Assembly (NCBI GenBank): GCA_900553435.1
Contig: USDC01000011.1
Span: 1-11,322, forward strand
DNA length: 11,322 bases
Direction: 5' to 3'
Source of the DNA: an uncultured Mycoplasmatota bacterium
GTDB lineage: Bacteria > Bacillota_I > Bacilli_A > RF39 > UBA660
The notes under the pieces were generated by a model. The model was not told where the DNA came from and ran no database searches. It saw nothing but the letters and a program-made list of their open reading frames with translations. Of the stretch, positions 5,075 through 11,322 are shown piece by piece. A program made the position numbers and the translations under genes. Within the stretch, counting starts at the first letter, position 1, and each line of letters starts with the position of its first letter.

Positions 5075-7201
5075 ATGGGATTCATAACAGATTTATTTGT
5101 AACAGGTGGATGGGTAACAGATCAATTAAGTAAAGTTTTGGATTATATAATGTTATGGATAAATGATTTTATCTATTCTATTGTTTCATCTTTATTCAAA
5201 ATATTTTTTGCATTTGTTAATTTAGATATTTTAGAAAGTTTTGATGCACTTTTTTATATAATGAATAGAATTTTCTTGTTGTTGGGAATTCTTATGTTAT
5301 TTAAATTATTATTTTCATTTTTAACTTACTTGGTTTCTCCAGATAAACTTACAGATAGTTCTACTGGAGCAGGAGTTGTAGTTAAAAATATTTTTATAAC
5401 ACTTATATTACTTGTAATTTTTATGCCTGGAGATGATCGCAATAGTATAGGTTTTGATTTGATTTATAGGGCAGAAGATGCTCTTATACAAGATGCATTT
5501 GTTGAAAGATTAATATTAGGTGTTGATGAGCCAAATAAAAATCTTAATGATACTGAAGATGATAAGATAACTAAAGGGGATCAGATGGCATACATGATGT
5601 GGATTTCGTTTTTTGTAACTGTTGATCCAGAAGAAGATGTCGGAAATTCTAATTTTAAAAGCCAAAGTTGTTTACAAAGCGATGTTGATAAAGAATATGA
5701 CTCTGCTTGTGAAGAAGTGAGAAATGCAGTTGGGGCAAGTGTTTTAGGTTCTGGTAGTATTGATGATTTAAATGCTTTTAACAGAGACCAAATAAAAGCT
5801 CATACCATTATATCAGCAGTGGCAGGAATATTTTTGATCTTTATGTTAGTAGGATATATTATTGATATTGGTATTCGTGCCTTTAAATTAGTTTTTTTAC
5901 AAATAATTGCTCCTATACCGATAATTTCATACATAGATCCAAATACAAAACAGAACCTTACTAATTGGGCGAAGACACTTGCATCAACATTTATAGATTT
6001 ATTTTTGAGAATTGCCTTAATGTTGCTAGCAATGGTATTGTTTTCTAACATTCCAAGTATTATGGATACTTCAACTGAAGCGTTTTCTGAGTTACGGGGT
6101 ATTACATATGCAATTGCGTATTTTATGTTAGTAATAGCTATTTTCTTATTTGCAAAAATGATTCCTAAGTTATTACAGGATATTCTTGGAATTCAAGCTT
6201 CAGGATCTTCAAGTTTTAATCCTATAAAAGGGTTTGGTCGAACTATGGTTGGAGCTGCAGGTGGTTTAGCTGCTATGGGACTTGGTGGAATAGTTGGAGG
6301 AGCTCTTGGTGCTGCTCATGCTGGAGCAGGGGCAGGAAATAGACTTAAAGGATTTTTAGGAGGCTCTATAACTGGTTCGGCTAGAGGTGCTGTAACTGGT
6401 GCTAAATCTACAAAAGCAAGTGATATTATGAGGAATATGAAAGGTACTACCACTGGTGTAAGAGACGCTCATTACAAAACAATGGCTGAAGGTGGACTAA
6501 AAAATAGAATATTCCATGGTTTAGGTTCTGTTACTGGACAGCAACAATATTATGATAAACAAATTAAGGATATTGAAAAAGCAAAAAGTGCACATGAAAG
6601 AAAATCTGACAATGCAAGAAGAGGAACACAAGCTGCACGAAATTATGAAAACGCTGTTAAAGCTGCAGCACTTAAAAGATTTAATAAAGAAAACGGAACT
6701 AATTATACAAATATAAATGAAGCATATAACAAATCCGGTGAATATAGCAGAATTATGGCTGAATATGAAAAAGCTAAAAAAGAAGGAATAAAAGGAGAAG
6801 TAAACTTATTGACTGGAGAAAGAGTAGATCGTCAATTAAATGCTGAAGAACATAAACAATATCAAGATAGGTTGAATGCAGAAATGTTAAAAGAAAAAGA
6901 AAGAGTAGATGCAGAATACAAAAGATATATGGGAGATGTTAGAACAGATGCATTTGATAATACTATAGATGTTGATTCTTCTAAATTTGATGCAGATGTA
7001 AGAAATGCAGCAGCAGAATTATCAAATATATCGGCTAATACTGATGTTAATGTTTCACAAGATGATTTAATGTCTAGAGACTTTAAAGATATTATTTCTG
7101 ATTTTGATGCAGATGCAAACAGACACGATTCTGAAATTGCTGATGCAAACGCTAAAATTAAAAATATTAAAAATAAAAACATGTATAAGAATGGACAGTA
7201 G
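5075..7201 (+). CDS. VirB6/TrbL-like polytopic channel protein with long cytoplasmic tail (708 aa)
   Basis: Inner-membrane channel component of the type IV secretion machine. AGGAGG (5064-5069) lies 5 nt before ATG 5075. Hydrophobic helices are seen near residues 24-50, 60-88, 100-118, 243-265, 268-287 ('FKLVFLQIIAPIPIISYID'), 302-325 and 342-365. The loop between the third and fourth (about 119-240) is acidic and holds Cys199 and Cys212; it is probably outside. The cluster of conserved-looking helices at 243-365 is the VirB6/TrbL-like core. Residues 386-420 are a Gly/Ala stretch ('GAAGGLAAMGLGGIVGGALG') that could pack in or against the membrane. The remaining roughly 250 residues are hydrophilic and rich in Ala, Lys, Glu and Asp, with probable coiled-coil segments. 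It resembles the VirB6-like proteins of Firmicutes and mycoplasma integrative elements. PrgI and VirB4 genes follow, the standard order. Confidence 0.85.
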   Translation: MGFITDLFVTGGWVTDQLSKVLDYIMLWINDFIYSIVSSLFKIFFAFVNLDILESFDALFYIMNRIFLLLGILMLFKLLFSFLTYLVSPDKLTDSSTGAGVVVKNIFITLILLVIFMPGDDRNSIGFDLIYRAEDALIQDAFVERLILGVDEPNKNLNDTEDDKITKGDQMAYMMWISFFVTVDPEEDVGNSNFKSQSCLQSDVDKEYDSACEEVRNAVGASVLGSGSIDDLNAFNRDQIKAHTIISAVAGIFLIFMLVGYIIDIGIRAFKLVFLQIIAPIPIISYIDPNTKQNLTNWAKTLASTFIDLFLRIALMLLAMVLFSNIPSIMDTSTEAFSELRGITYAIAYFMLVIAIFLFAKMIPKLLQDILGIQASGSSSFNPIKGFGRTMVGAAGGLAAMGLGGIVGGALGAAHAGAGAGNRLKGFLGGSITGSARGAVTGAKSTKASDIMRNMKGTTTGVRDAHYKTMAEGGLKNRIFHGLGSVTGQQQYYDKQIKDIEKAKSAHERKSDNARRGTQAARNYENAVKAAALKRFNKENGTNYTNINEAYNKSGEYSRIMAEYEKAKKEGIKGEVNLLTGERVDRQLNAEEHKQYQDRLNAEMLKEKERVDAEYKRYMGDVRTDAFDNTIDVDSSKFDADVRNAAAELSNISANTDVNVSQDDLMSRDFKDIISDFDADANRHDSEIADANAKIKNIKNKNMYKNGQ

Positions 7202-7216
7202 GAAAGGAAGAGTAAA

Positions 7217-7543
7217 ATGGAAAGGCAAGAAATAGTATATATAATACCGGCAAATTCAAAAAGGTCTATGCTACTTTTTGGTTTCTTTAGACCGGTTGAT
7301 TTAGGAATATTTTTAACGGGGATAATATTATCATTGATTTTTTTGGTAGCAATTCAAGGTAATTCTGCATTAGCATTTTTACTAAAGTTATCTCCAGCAT
7401 TACTTTCAACATTTTTAGTGCTTCCTTTACCTAATTACCATAATATTAGGGTATTAATTAGAGAAATTTATGAGTATTATACAATGCGAAGAGTATATAT
7501 TTGGAAAGGTTGGTGTTTTACTAGTGAGTACACAGAAAAATAA
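7217..7543 (+). CDS. PrgI-family (VirB3-like) membrane protein (108 aa)
   Basis: Small T4SS inner-membrane protein that in Gram-positive conjugation systems stands where VirB3 does and partners the VirB4 ATPase. SD AAAGGAAG (about 7203-7210) precedes ATG 7217. After a polar head ('YIIPANSKRSMLLFGFFRPV') come two adjacent membrane helices (28-47 and 52-71). Then comes 'PLPNYHNIRVLIREIY' and the ending 'RRVYIWKGWC', a block I recognise from PrgI-family proteins of low-GC Gram-positives. Length is normal for the family. The 3' end overlaps the next gene by 20 nt if that gene starts at GTG 7524, indicating translational coupling to the VirB4 N-terminal gene. Confidence 0.87.
   Translation: MERQEIVYIIPANSKRSMLLFGFFRPVDLGIFLTGIILSLIFLVAIQGNSALAFLLKLSPALLSTFLVLPLPNYHNIRVLIREIYEYYTMRRVYIWKGWCFTSEYTEK
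7505..7515 (+). promoter_or_regulatory. SD-like AAAGGTTGGTG inside the PrgI gene, supports GTG 7524 as next start
   Basis: This sequence matches AAAGGAGGTG with one inserted/changed base and ends 8 nt before GTG 7524. The more upstream in-frame ATG at 7470 has no SD and would overlap the PrgI gene by 74 nt. Confidence 0.5.
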
Positions 7544-8090
7544 GGGGACAATATCAAAATATACAGAAAATTGGCTTCCTATTAGAAATATTATAAATGG
7601 AGCGATTGTATTAGATAATGGATATCAAGTTACAGGAATAAAGATTCAACCAAAAAACATTTTTATTTTAGATTATCAAACTCAAGATAATACAATATTT
7701 AATTTAAGAAATTTTTATAATCAAATAGACTATGAATTTTGGTTAATAATTACAGATAGACCAGTTGATGTAAATCTTTATTTATCACAACTACAAATAC
7801 AATTTAATTCAGTACAATCACCAGTAAAAAGAAAAATGATTATGGAAGACATAGATAAAGCAAGATTGTTTTCTGAAAAGGATTTAAATGTAACTGATAC
7901 AGAATATTTTATATTGTTTAAAGAGAAAAAACCTGAAATAATTCAAAAAAGAATTCAACAATTAATAAGTGGTCTTGCTCAAGCTGGTTTACAAGCTACA
8001 CAGACTACTAATTCGGATTTAAGAGTTATGTTAGATGGTATTTTAAATGGTGGACCTTCCACTGAATTTGGGACGGTGATCGCACAATGA
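7524..8090 (+). CDS. VirB4 N-terminal domain encoded as a separate protein (188 aa)
   Basis: Corresponds to the first subdomain of VirB4-type conjugation ATPases, which are usually one polypeptide. The start chosen is GTG 7524 (see the SD at 7505-7515); ATG 7470 would give 206 aa but has no SD. After a short polar head, 'ENWLPIRNIINGAIVLDNGY' matches the VirB4 opening (an 'IP-I...DG-...' strand pattern), followed by a beta-alpha segment ending near 'DYEFWLIITDRPVDVNLYL'. A later region, 'DTEYFILFKEKKPEIIQKRI', resembles the VirB4 strand and helix that lead into 'DLRVMLDGILNG'. There is no P-loop, as expected for this domain. It overlaps the ATPase gene by 4 nt (ATGA). The two products together total 782 aa, a normal VirB4 length, so they probably reassemble as one unit. 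Frames differ and the junction has its own SD, so a sequencing frameshift is unlikely. Confidence 0.75.
   Translation: MSTQKNKGTISKYTENWLPIRNIINGAIVLDNGYQVTGIKIQPKNIFILDYQTQDNTIFNLRNFYNQIDYEFWLIITDRPVDVNLYLSQLQIQFNSVQSPVKRKMIMEDIDKARLFSEKDLNVTDTEYFILFKEKKPEIIQKRIQQLISGLAQAGLQATQTTNSDLRVMLDGILNGGPSTEFGTVIAQ
8073..8081 (+). promoter_or_regulatory. SD ACGGTGATC and ATGA stop-start overlap coupling the VirB4 halves
   Basis: ACGGTGATC sits 5 nt before ATG 8087, inside the upstream gene, and the ATG overlaps that gene's TGA (8088-8090) as ATGA. The arrangement predicts coupled, roughly equal synthesis of both VirB4 parts. It is the only TGA stop among the genes here. Confidence 0.7.
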
Positions 8091-9871
8091 ACATAAAAAA
8101 AGAATTGGCTCCTAAAGGGTTGGAATTTAGAAGTTCTGATATGATAATAAGTGATAAATACACAACTATTCTAACTGTTGTTTCTTATCCAAAACAAATC
8201 GGAACTGGATATCTTATGCAACTTACTAGTATATCTGGTATTAAGGTAATTATAAAACATATACCAATTCCTTTTACATCTCTTAGCAAAATGCTAAATA
8301 AAGAAATAGCTAATTTAAAACAAAACTATTCAAAAGAGCCTGATAGAACAAGACAAGAACAAATTAGACAAGACTATGAATCATTGGAAAATTTTATAAC
8401 AATGTTAACTGCAACTCAAGCTAAAATTTTTGATTTTCAAATGCATATTTTAATATCAGCGGATAGTGAAGAAGAATTAGAAAATAAAAAAATTCAAGTT
8501 AAAAATTATTTAGAAGCTATGGGAATGAAAGGTTATGCTTTAAGGTTTGAACAAGAAAAAGTGTTAAAAAGTTGTTTACCAATATTTCCTAAAAATGATA
8601 TAGAAGATAGAATAGGTACTCCAATTCCTTCAGTAACTATTGCTGCCATGTATCCTTTTGTTTTTGATACAATAAAAGATCCTGGATTGTCATGTTTATT
8701 AGGAATTGATTTTTCTGGTGGTGTAATTTTATTTAATCAATTTTTATATCAAACTAAAAAAGAATATAACAGAAATAATGCAAATATGATAATACTTGGA
8801 ACCAGTGGTTCAGGTAAAAGTACAGCAGCTAAACTTCTTTTAAGAACAAATTTGAGAAACGGATATAAAGTAGTAGCTATTGATCCAGAAAACGAACTCG
8901 AAGAAATGGTTAGATTATACCAAGGTTCTTCAATAGACTTAGGTAAGGGCGGAGAGTTTGGAATGGTAAATCCGCTTGAAGTTATTATTGATACTGATGA
9001 AGAAGAAATTTCACAAGGTTTAGGATATACAATTTTAACTAGAACTTTACAATCTGTAAAAGCTTTTATGAAATATTATAGTCCAGATATTACTGAAGAT
9101 GTTCTTACTATGTTTAGTGAAGTATTACAAGATACTTATAAAAGATTTAAGATAGATTTTAATACTGACTTTTCTAATTTTACATCTAAAGATTTTCCAA
9201 CTTTTGATGATGTTTATGCTACTATAAAAGGAAGGCTTCTTTCAATGACTGAAAAAACACATGAAAGAGAAATAATGGAAAGGTTAGAATTAAAAGTAAG
9301 ACCACTAGTAAAAGAATTAAGATATTATTTTACTGGTCATACAACAATAGAAACAAATTCTGATTTTATAGCTTTTAATATTAGAGAGTTAATGAATAGT
9401 GATTCTAATATTAGAAATGCATTGTTTTTTAACATTTTAAAATATGCATGGAGCTTGTGTTTAGATAAAGATGTAAATACAGTATTAATGGTAGATGAAG
9501 CTCATGTATTATTAGGAGATAAAAATACACTAGGTGCAGAATTTTTAGCTCAAATGCAAAGACGTAGTAGAAAATATAATACAGGAACAATAATAATAAC
9601 TCAACAACCTACTGACTTTGCTGCTCCAGAAGTTATAATACATGGTAAAGCAATATTTGATAATGCTAGTTATTATTTGGTAATGGGACTTAAAAAACAA
9701 GCAGTTGATGATTTAGGTAAATTAATTGATTTAAACGATCAAGAAAAAGATTCTATCAAAAGGTATCAACAAGGCGAAGCATTATTTGTATGTGGTGCTA
9801 GACGTATGCAAATAACAGTTATTGTTACACCTAAAGAATTAGAATCATTTGGTTCTGGTGGAGGACTATAA
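8087..9871 (+). CDS. virB4: VirB4-family type IV secretion ATPase, main part with both Walker motifs (594 aa)
   Basis: Hexameric P-loop motor on the cytoplasmic face that powers assembly and transport. Residues 1-190 are the VirB4 N-lobe: the strand block 'DKYTTILTVVSYPKQIGTGY', a charged helix (about 80-115), and 'DFQMHILISADSEEELENKK'. Then come 'CLPIFP' and the entry to the motor domain. Walker A is 'GTSGSGKST' at 238-246 (Lys244), followed by 'VVAIDPENELEEM'. Walker B is 'VLMVDEAH' with Asp470 and Glu471. The helix and strand 'QRRSRKYNTGTIIITQQPTD' (492-510) form the usual VirB4 signature after Walker B. All catalytic residues look intact. The extreme N-terminal subdomain of typical VirB4 is supplied by the preceding, overlapping gene. 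This is the most secure evidence in the window that the locus is a type IV secretion/conjugation system. Confidence 0.95.
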   Translation: MNIKKELAPKGLEFRSSDMIISDKYTTILTVVSYPKQIGTGYLMQLTSISGIKVIIKHIPIPFTSLSKMLNKEIANLKQNYSKEPDRTRQEQIRQDYESLENFITMLTATQAKIFDFQMHILISADSEEELENKKIQVKNYLEAMGMKGYALRFEQEKVLKSCLPIFPKNDIEDRIGTPIPSVTIAAMYPFVFDTIKDPGLSCLLGIDFSGGVILFNQFLYQTKKEYNRNNANMIILGTSGSGKSTAAKLLLRTNLRNGYKVVAIDPENELEEMVRLYQGSSIDLGKGGEFGMVNPLEVIIDTDEEEISQGLGYTILTRTLQSVKAFMKYYSPDITEDVLTMFSEVLQDTYKRFKIDFNTDFSNFTSKDFPTFDDVYATIKGRLLSMTEKTHEREIMERLELKVRPLVKELRYYFTGHTTIETNSDFIAFNIRELMNSDSNIRNALFFNILKYAWSLCLDKDVNTVLMVDEAHVLLGDKNTLGAEFLAQMQRRSRKYNTGTIIITQQPTDFAAPEVIIHGKAIFDNASYYLVMGLKKQAVDDLGKLIDLNDQEKDSIKRYQQGEALFVCGARRMQITVIVTPKELESFGSGGGL

Positions 9872-9890
9872 ATAATTATAAGGTGATAGT

Positions 9891-11297
9891 ATGCTGTTTT
9901 TAAAAAATTTATTTAAATCTTTTGCTTTTCCATTAATTGTTGGTGTAGCCTTTATATTTGGTTTCATAGCAATCATAATTTTTATTATACTAGTTGCTTT
10001 TGCTTCAGATGAACAAAATGGAATTTATGATAGTACTGAAGATTGTCAAGCAATAGAAATAGAAATAACTGGAACAAGATCTGGTAAAAATATCACATTA
10101 AATATTACTGGTGAAGGTGATTTTAAAATAAGTGATATTAAGGGTACAGTTGAAAATGGGAAATTTACTGCTGAAAAAAAACTGACAGAAGAAGAATTAG
10201 CGGCTTTACAAGGAGATAACGCTACTCAAATATGGAATTATTTTAGAACACATGGATACAGTGAAGCTGCAACTGCTGGAATCATGGGGAATTTAGAGGT
10301 TGAAAGTGGTCTTGATCCTGCTATTAAGCAGCATGGTGGAGGGCCTGGAAGAGGGTTAGCGCAATGGACGGTAAACGGAAGTAGATGGAATGGTTTATTA
10401 GAAGTTGCAAATGAAAAAGGAACAACATGGGACGACTTAGAAACTCAACTTATTTGGATAGATAAGGAAATTAATAGTGGTAGTTGGATCTCTGATGTAA
10501 ATGGCTTTAAAAAATCAACTAGTGTAGAAAAAGCAACTGAAATATTTTGTGATGAATATGAAAGACCAGGAATTCCACATATGGATACAAGAAAAAATTA
10601 TGCTAATAATTATTATAAACAATTCAAGGGAAAACTTTATGGAGACGTAAAAATTAGTGGAACAATCGACGGTAAAGTCATTGATATGGAAGGAAGTGTT
10701 GGCTCTGAAGACTTAGAGGCATCTGGAAGTATAAAAAATGGTGAAATTGACGCAAGTGGATATTTAGGAGATACTACAAACTGTGGATTTATGAATGCTA
10801 GTATATGTGGATTTTCTTGGCCTCTTAAGAAGCAACCTAAGAATTATAGTAAACCAGCTTGTCAATTTAGAGCAAGCAGAGGAAGTTATCATTGTGGGGA
10901 TGATTATTCTCATGGTGTAACAATTGGAACTCCGGTTTATGCAATATTAGATGGTAAAGTAGAAACTTCTAAATATGGAAATAGTTATGGAAATTATATA
11001 GAAATTAATCACGGTGATATTTATAAAAAAGGAAAAAATGTGTATTCATTGTATGCACATTTAAGTGCTAGAAATGTCAGTGTTGGACAAACGGTTAAAG
11101 CAGGAGAAATGATTGGAAAAGCTGGCGATACAGGGAATTCAACTGGACCTCACTTACATTTAGAATTAAATTATAGTTTAGGTGGAGCTGATAAGTCAAC
11201 AGCTTGTTCTAAAGGAGTATGTTATGGGCAAAATCTTAAAGAAGGGGTTTACACTTTGCTTGAACAACTAGAAAAACAAGCGAAAGAAGATTGTTAA
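9891..11297 (+). CDS. Membrane-anchored bifunctional cell-wall hydrolase: phage-tail-lysozyme domain plus M23 peptidase (468 aa)
   Basis: VirB1-like enzyme that opens peptidoglycan for the secretion channel. SD AAGGTGAT (9880-9887) precedes ATG 9891. An N-terminal helix (about 13-37) anchors it, with the rest outside. Residues about 109-247 match the phage-tail-lysozyme (Phage_lysozyme2) type: 'IWNYFRTHGYSEAATAGIMG', 'NLEVESGLDP' with candidate catalytic Glu136/Glu138, and 'GRGLAQWT'. Residues about 330-430 are an M23/LytM endopeptidase with the full zinc set: His334 and Asp338 ('YHCGDDYSHG'), His390 ('LYAHLS'), and His421/His423 ('GPHLHLEL'). Short glycine-rich repeats of the type 'SGSIKNGEIDASG' lie on both sides of the lysozyme domain. 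Two-headed hydrolases of this kind are known from Gram-positive conjugative systems. Nine cysteines are present, mostly around the M23 domain. The next gene follows at once. Confidence 0.93.
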   Translation: MLFLKNLFKSFAFPLIVGVAFIFGFIAIIIFIILVAFASDEQNGIYDSTEDCQAIEIEITGTRSGKNITLNITGEGDFKISDIKGTVENGKFTAEKKLTEEELAALQGDNATQIWNYFRTHGYSEAATAGIMGNLEVESGLDPAIKQHGGGPGRGLAQWTVNGSRWNGLLEVANEKGTTWDDLETQLIWIDKEINSGSWISDVNGFKKSTSVEKATEIFCDEYERPGIPHMDTRKNYANNYYKQFKGKLYGDVKISGTIDGKVIDMEGSVGSEDLEASGSIKNGEIDASGYLGDTTNCGFMNASICGFSWPLKKQPKNYSKPACQFRASRGSYHCGDDYSHGVTIGTPVYAILDGKVETSKYGNSYGNYIEINHGDIYKKGKNVYSLYAHLSARNVSVGQTVKAGEMIGKAGDTGNSTGPHLHLELNYSLGGADKSTACSKGVCYGQNLKEGVYTLLEQLEKQAKEDC

Positions 11298-11308
11298 GGA
11301 GTTGTGTT

Positions 11309-11322
11309 ATGTTAAAAAAAAA
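11309..11322 (+). CDS. Start of a further operon gene, cut by the window end
   Basis: AAGGAG (11296-11301) overlaps the previous stop, and ATG 11309 follows 7 nt later, then TTA and a run of nine A to the end (M-L-K-K). Only the start is visible, so the product is unknown. In this position a further secretion-system gene, coupled to the hydrolase, is likely. Confidence 0.5.

Noticed and set aside
5800..6051. Minus-strand open frame of 83 codons
   Set aside because: Antisense to the membrane helices of the VirB6-like gene; hydrophobicity is a reverse-complement artefact.
6862..7182. Minus-strand open frame of 106 codons
   Set aside because: Antisense to the VirB6-like tail; Ser/Ala/Leu-rich shadow without SD or promoter.
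7470..7523. ATG 7470 as the start of the VirB4 N-terminal gene
   Set aside because: No SD upstream, and the overlap with the PrgI gene would be 74 nt; GTG 7524 has a better SD and a short overlap.
7524..9871. Split VirB4 as a sequencing frameshift or pseudogene
   Set aside because: The upstream part ends in a proper TGA overlapping an ATG with a good SD just before it, and both parts look intact.
1..11322. Mycoplasma-type genetic code (TGA as Trp)
   Set aside because: All genes read through intact with TGG for Trp and no internal TGA; one gene ends at TGA in an ATGA overlap.
1..11322. tRNA, rRNA, riboswitch, CRISPR array or insertion sequence
   Set aside because: Intergenic gaps are all about 110 bp or shorter and are explained by promoters, terminators and SDs; no repeat arrays or transposase were seen.

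Overview
This is an AT-rich, densely coded window with every gene on the + strand. It reads as chromosome from a low-GC Gram-positive lineage (Firmicutes/Bacilli type, possibly an uncultured gut relative of Mollicutes/Erysipelotrichia; the taxonomy is inference). The ribosome binding sites match the Gram-positive anti-SD (AAGGAGG and AAGGTGAT forms). The sigma-70/SigA-type promoters are close to consensus. Tryptophan is written TGG and TGA is used as a stop, so the mycoplasma genetic code does not apply. The peptidoglycan-cutting protein at the right end implies that this cell or its target has a wall.

Layout: (1) positions 2-1150 hold the 3' two thirds or less of the housekeeping helicase gene pcrA, including its C-terminal RNA-polymerase-binding domain. 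(2) A promoter at 1175-1203 starts a two-gene unit. It encodes an 84-aa single-pass membrane protein and a 162-aa TadE-like pseudopilin-type protein, and ends at a short hairpin terminator. (3) A promoter at 2045-2073 drives a 499-aa soluble protein that looks like a CpaE/TadZ relative: a degenerate receiver-like N-terminus, about 200 residues of acidic disordered linker, and a ParA-like fold whose P-loop has lost its lysines. (4) A consensus-grade promoter at 3606-3634 drives a 117-aa VirB2-like pilin, followed by the strongest terminator in the window. (5) An extended -10 promoter at 4087-4095 starts an operon that runs to the end of the window. It encodes a secreted 310-aa protein with a VirB2-like C-terminus, a VirB6/TrbL-like polytopic protein with a long charged tail, a PrgI (VirB3-like) protein, a VirB4 ATPase split into two translationally coupled genes, a membrane-anchored double cell-wall hydrolase (phage-tail-lysozyme domain plus M23 peptidase), and the first codons of another gene.

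Together, parts 4 and 5 are the core of a Gram-positive type IV secretion/conjugation channel: pilin(s), VirB6 channel, VirB3-like partner, VirB4 motor and a VirB1-like wall hydrolase. Parts 2 and 3 look more like type II/Tad-pilus components. No relaxase, VirD4 coupling protein, integrase, VirB11/CpaF or TadB/C gene is visible, so the window does not show whether the machine moves DNA, exports protein or builds a surface fibre. The most interesting points are the Tad-like plus T4SS mix directly behind pcrA, the tandem VirB2-like genes (one fused to a cysteine-rich ectodomain), the VirB4 split at a domain boundary, and the divergent ParA-like protein.
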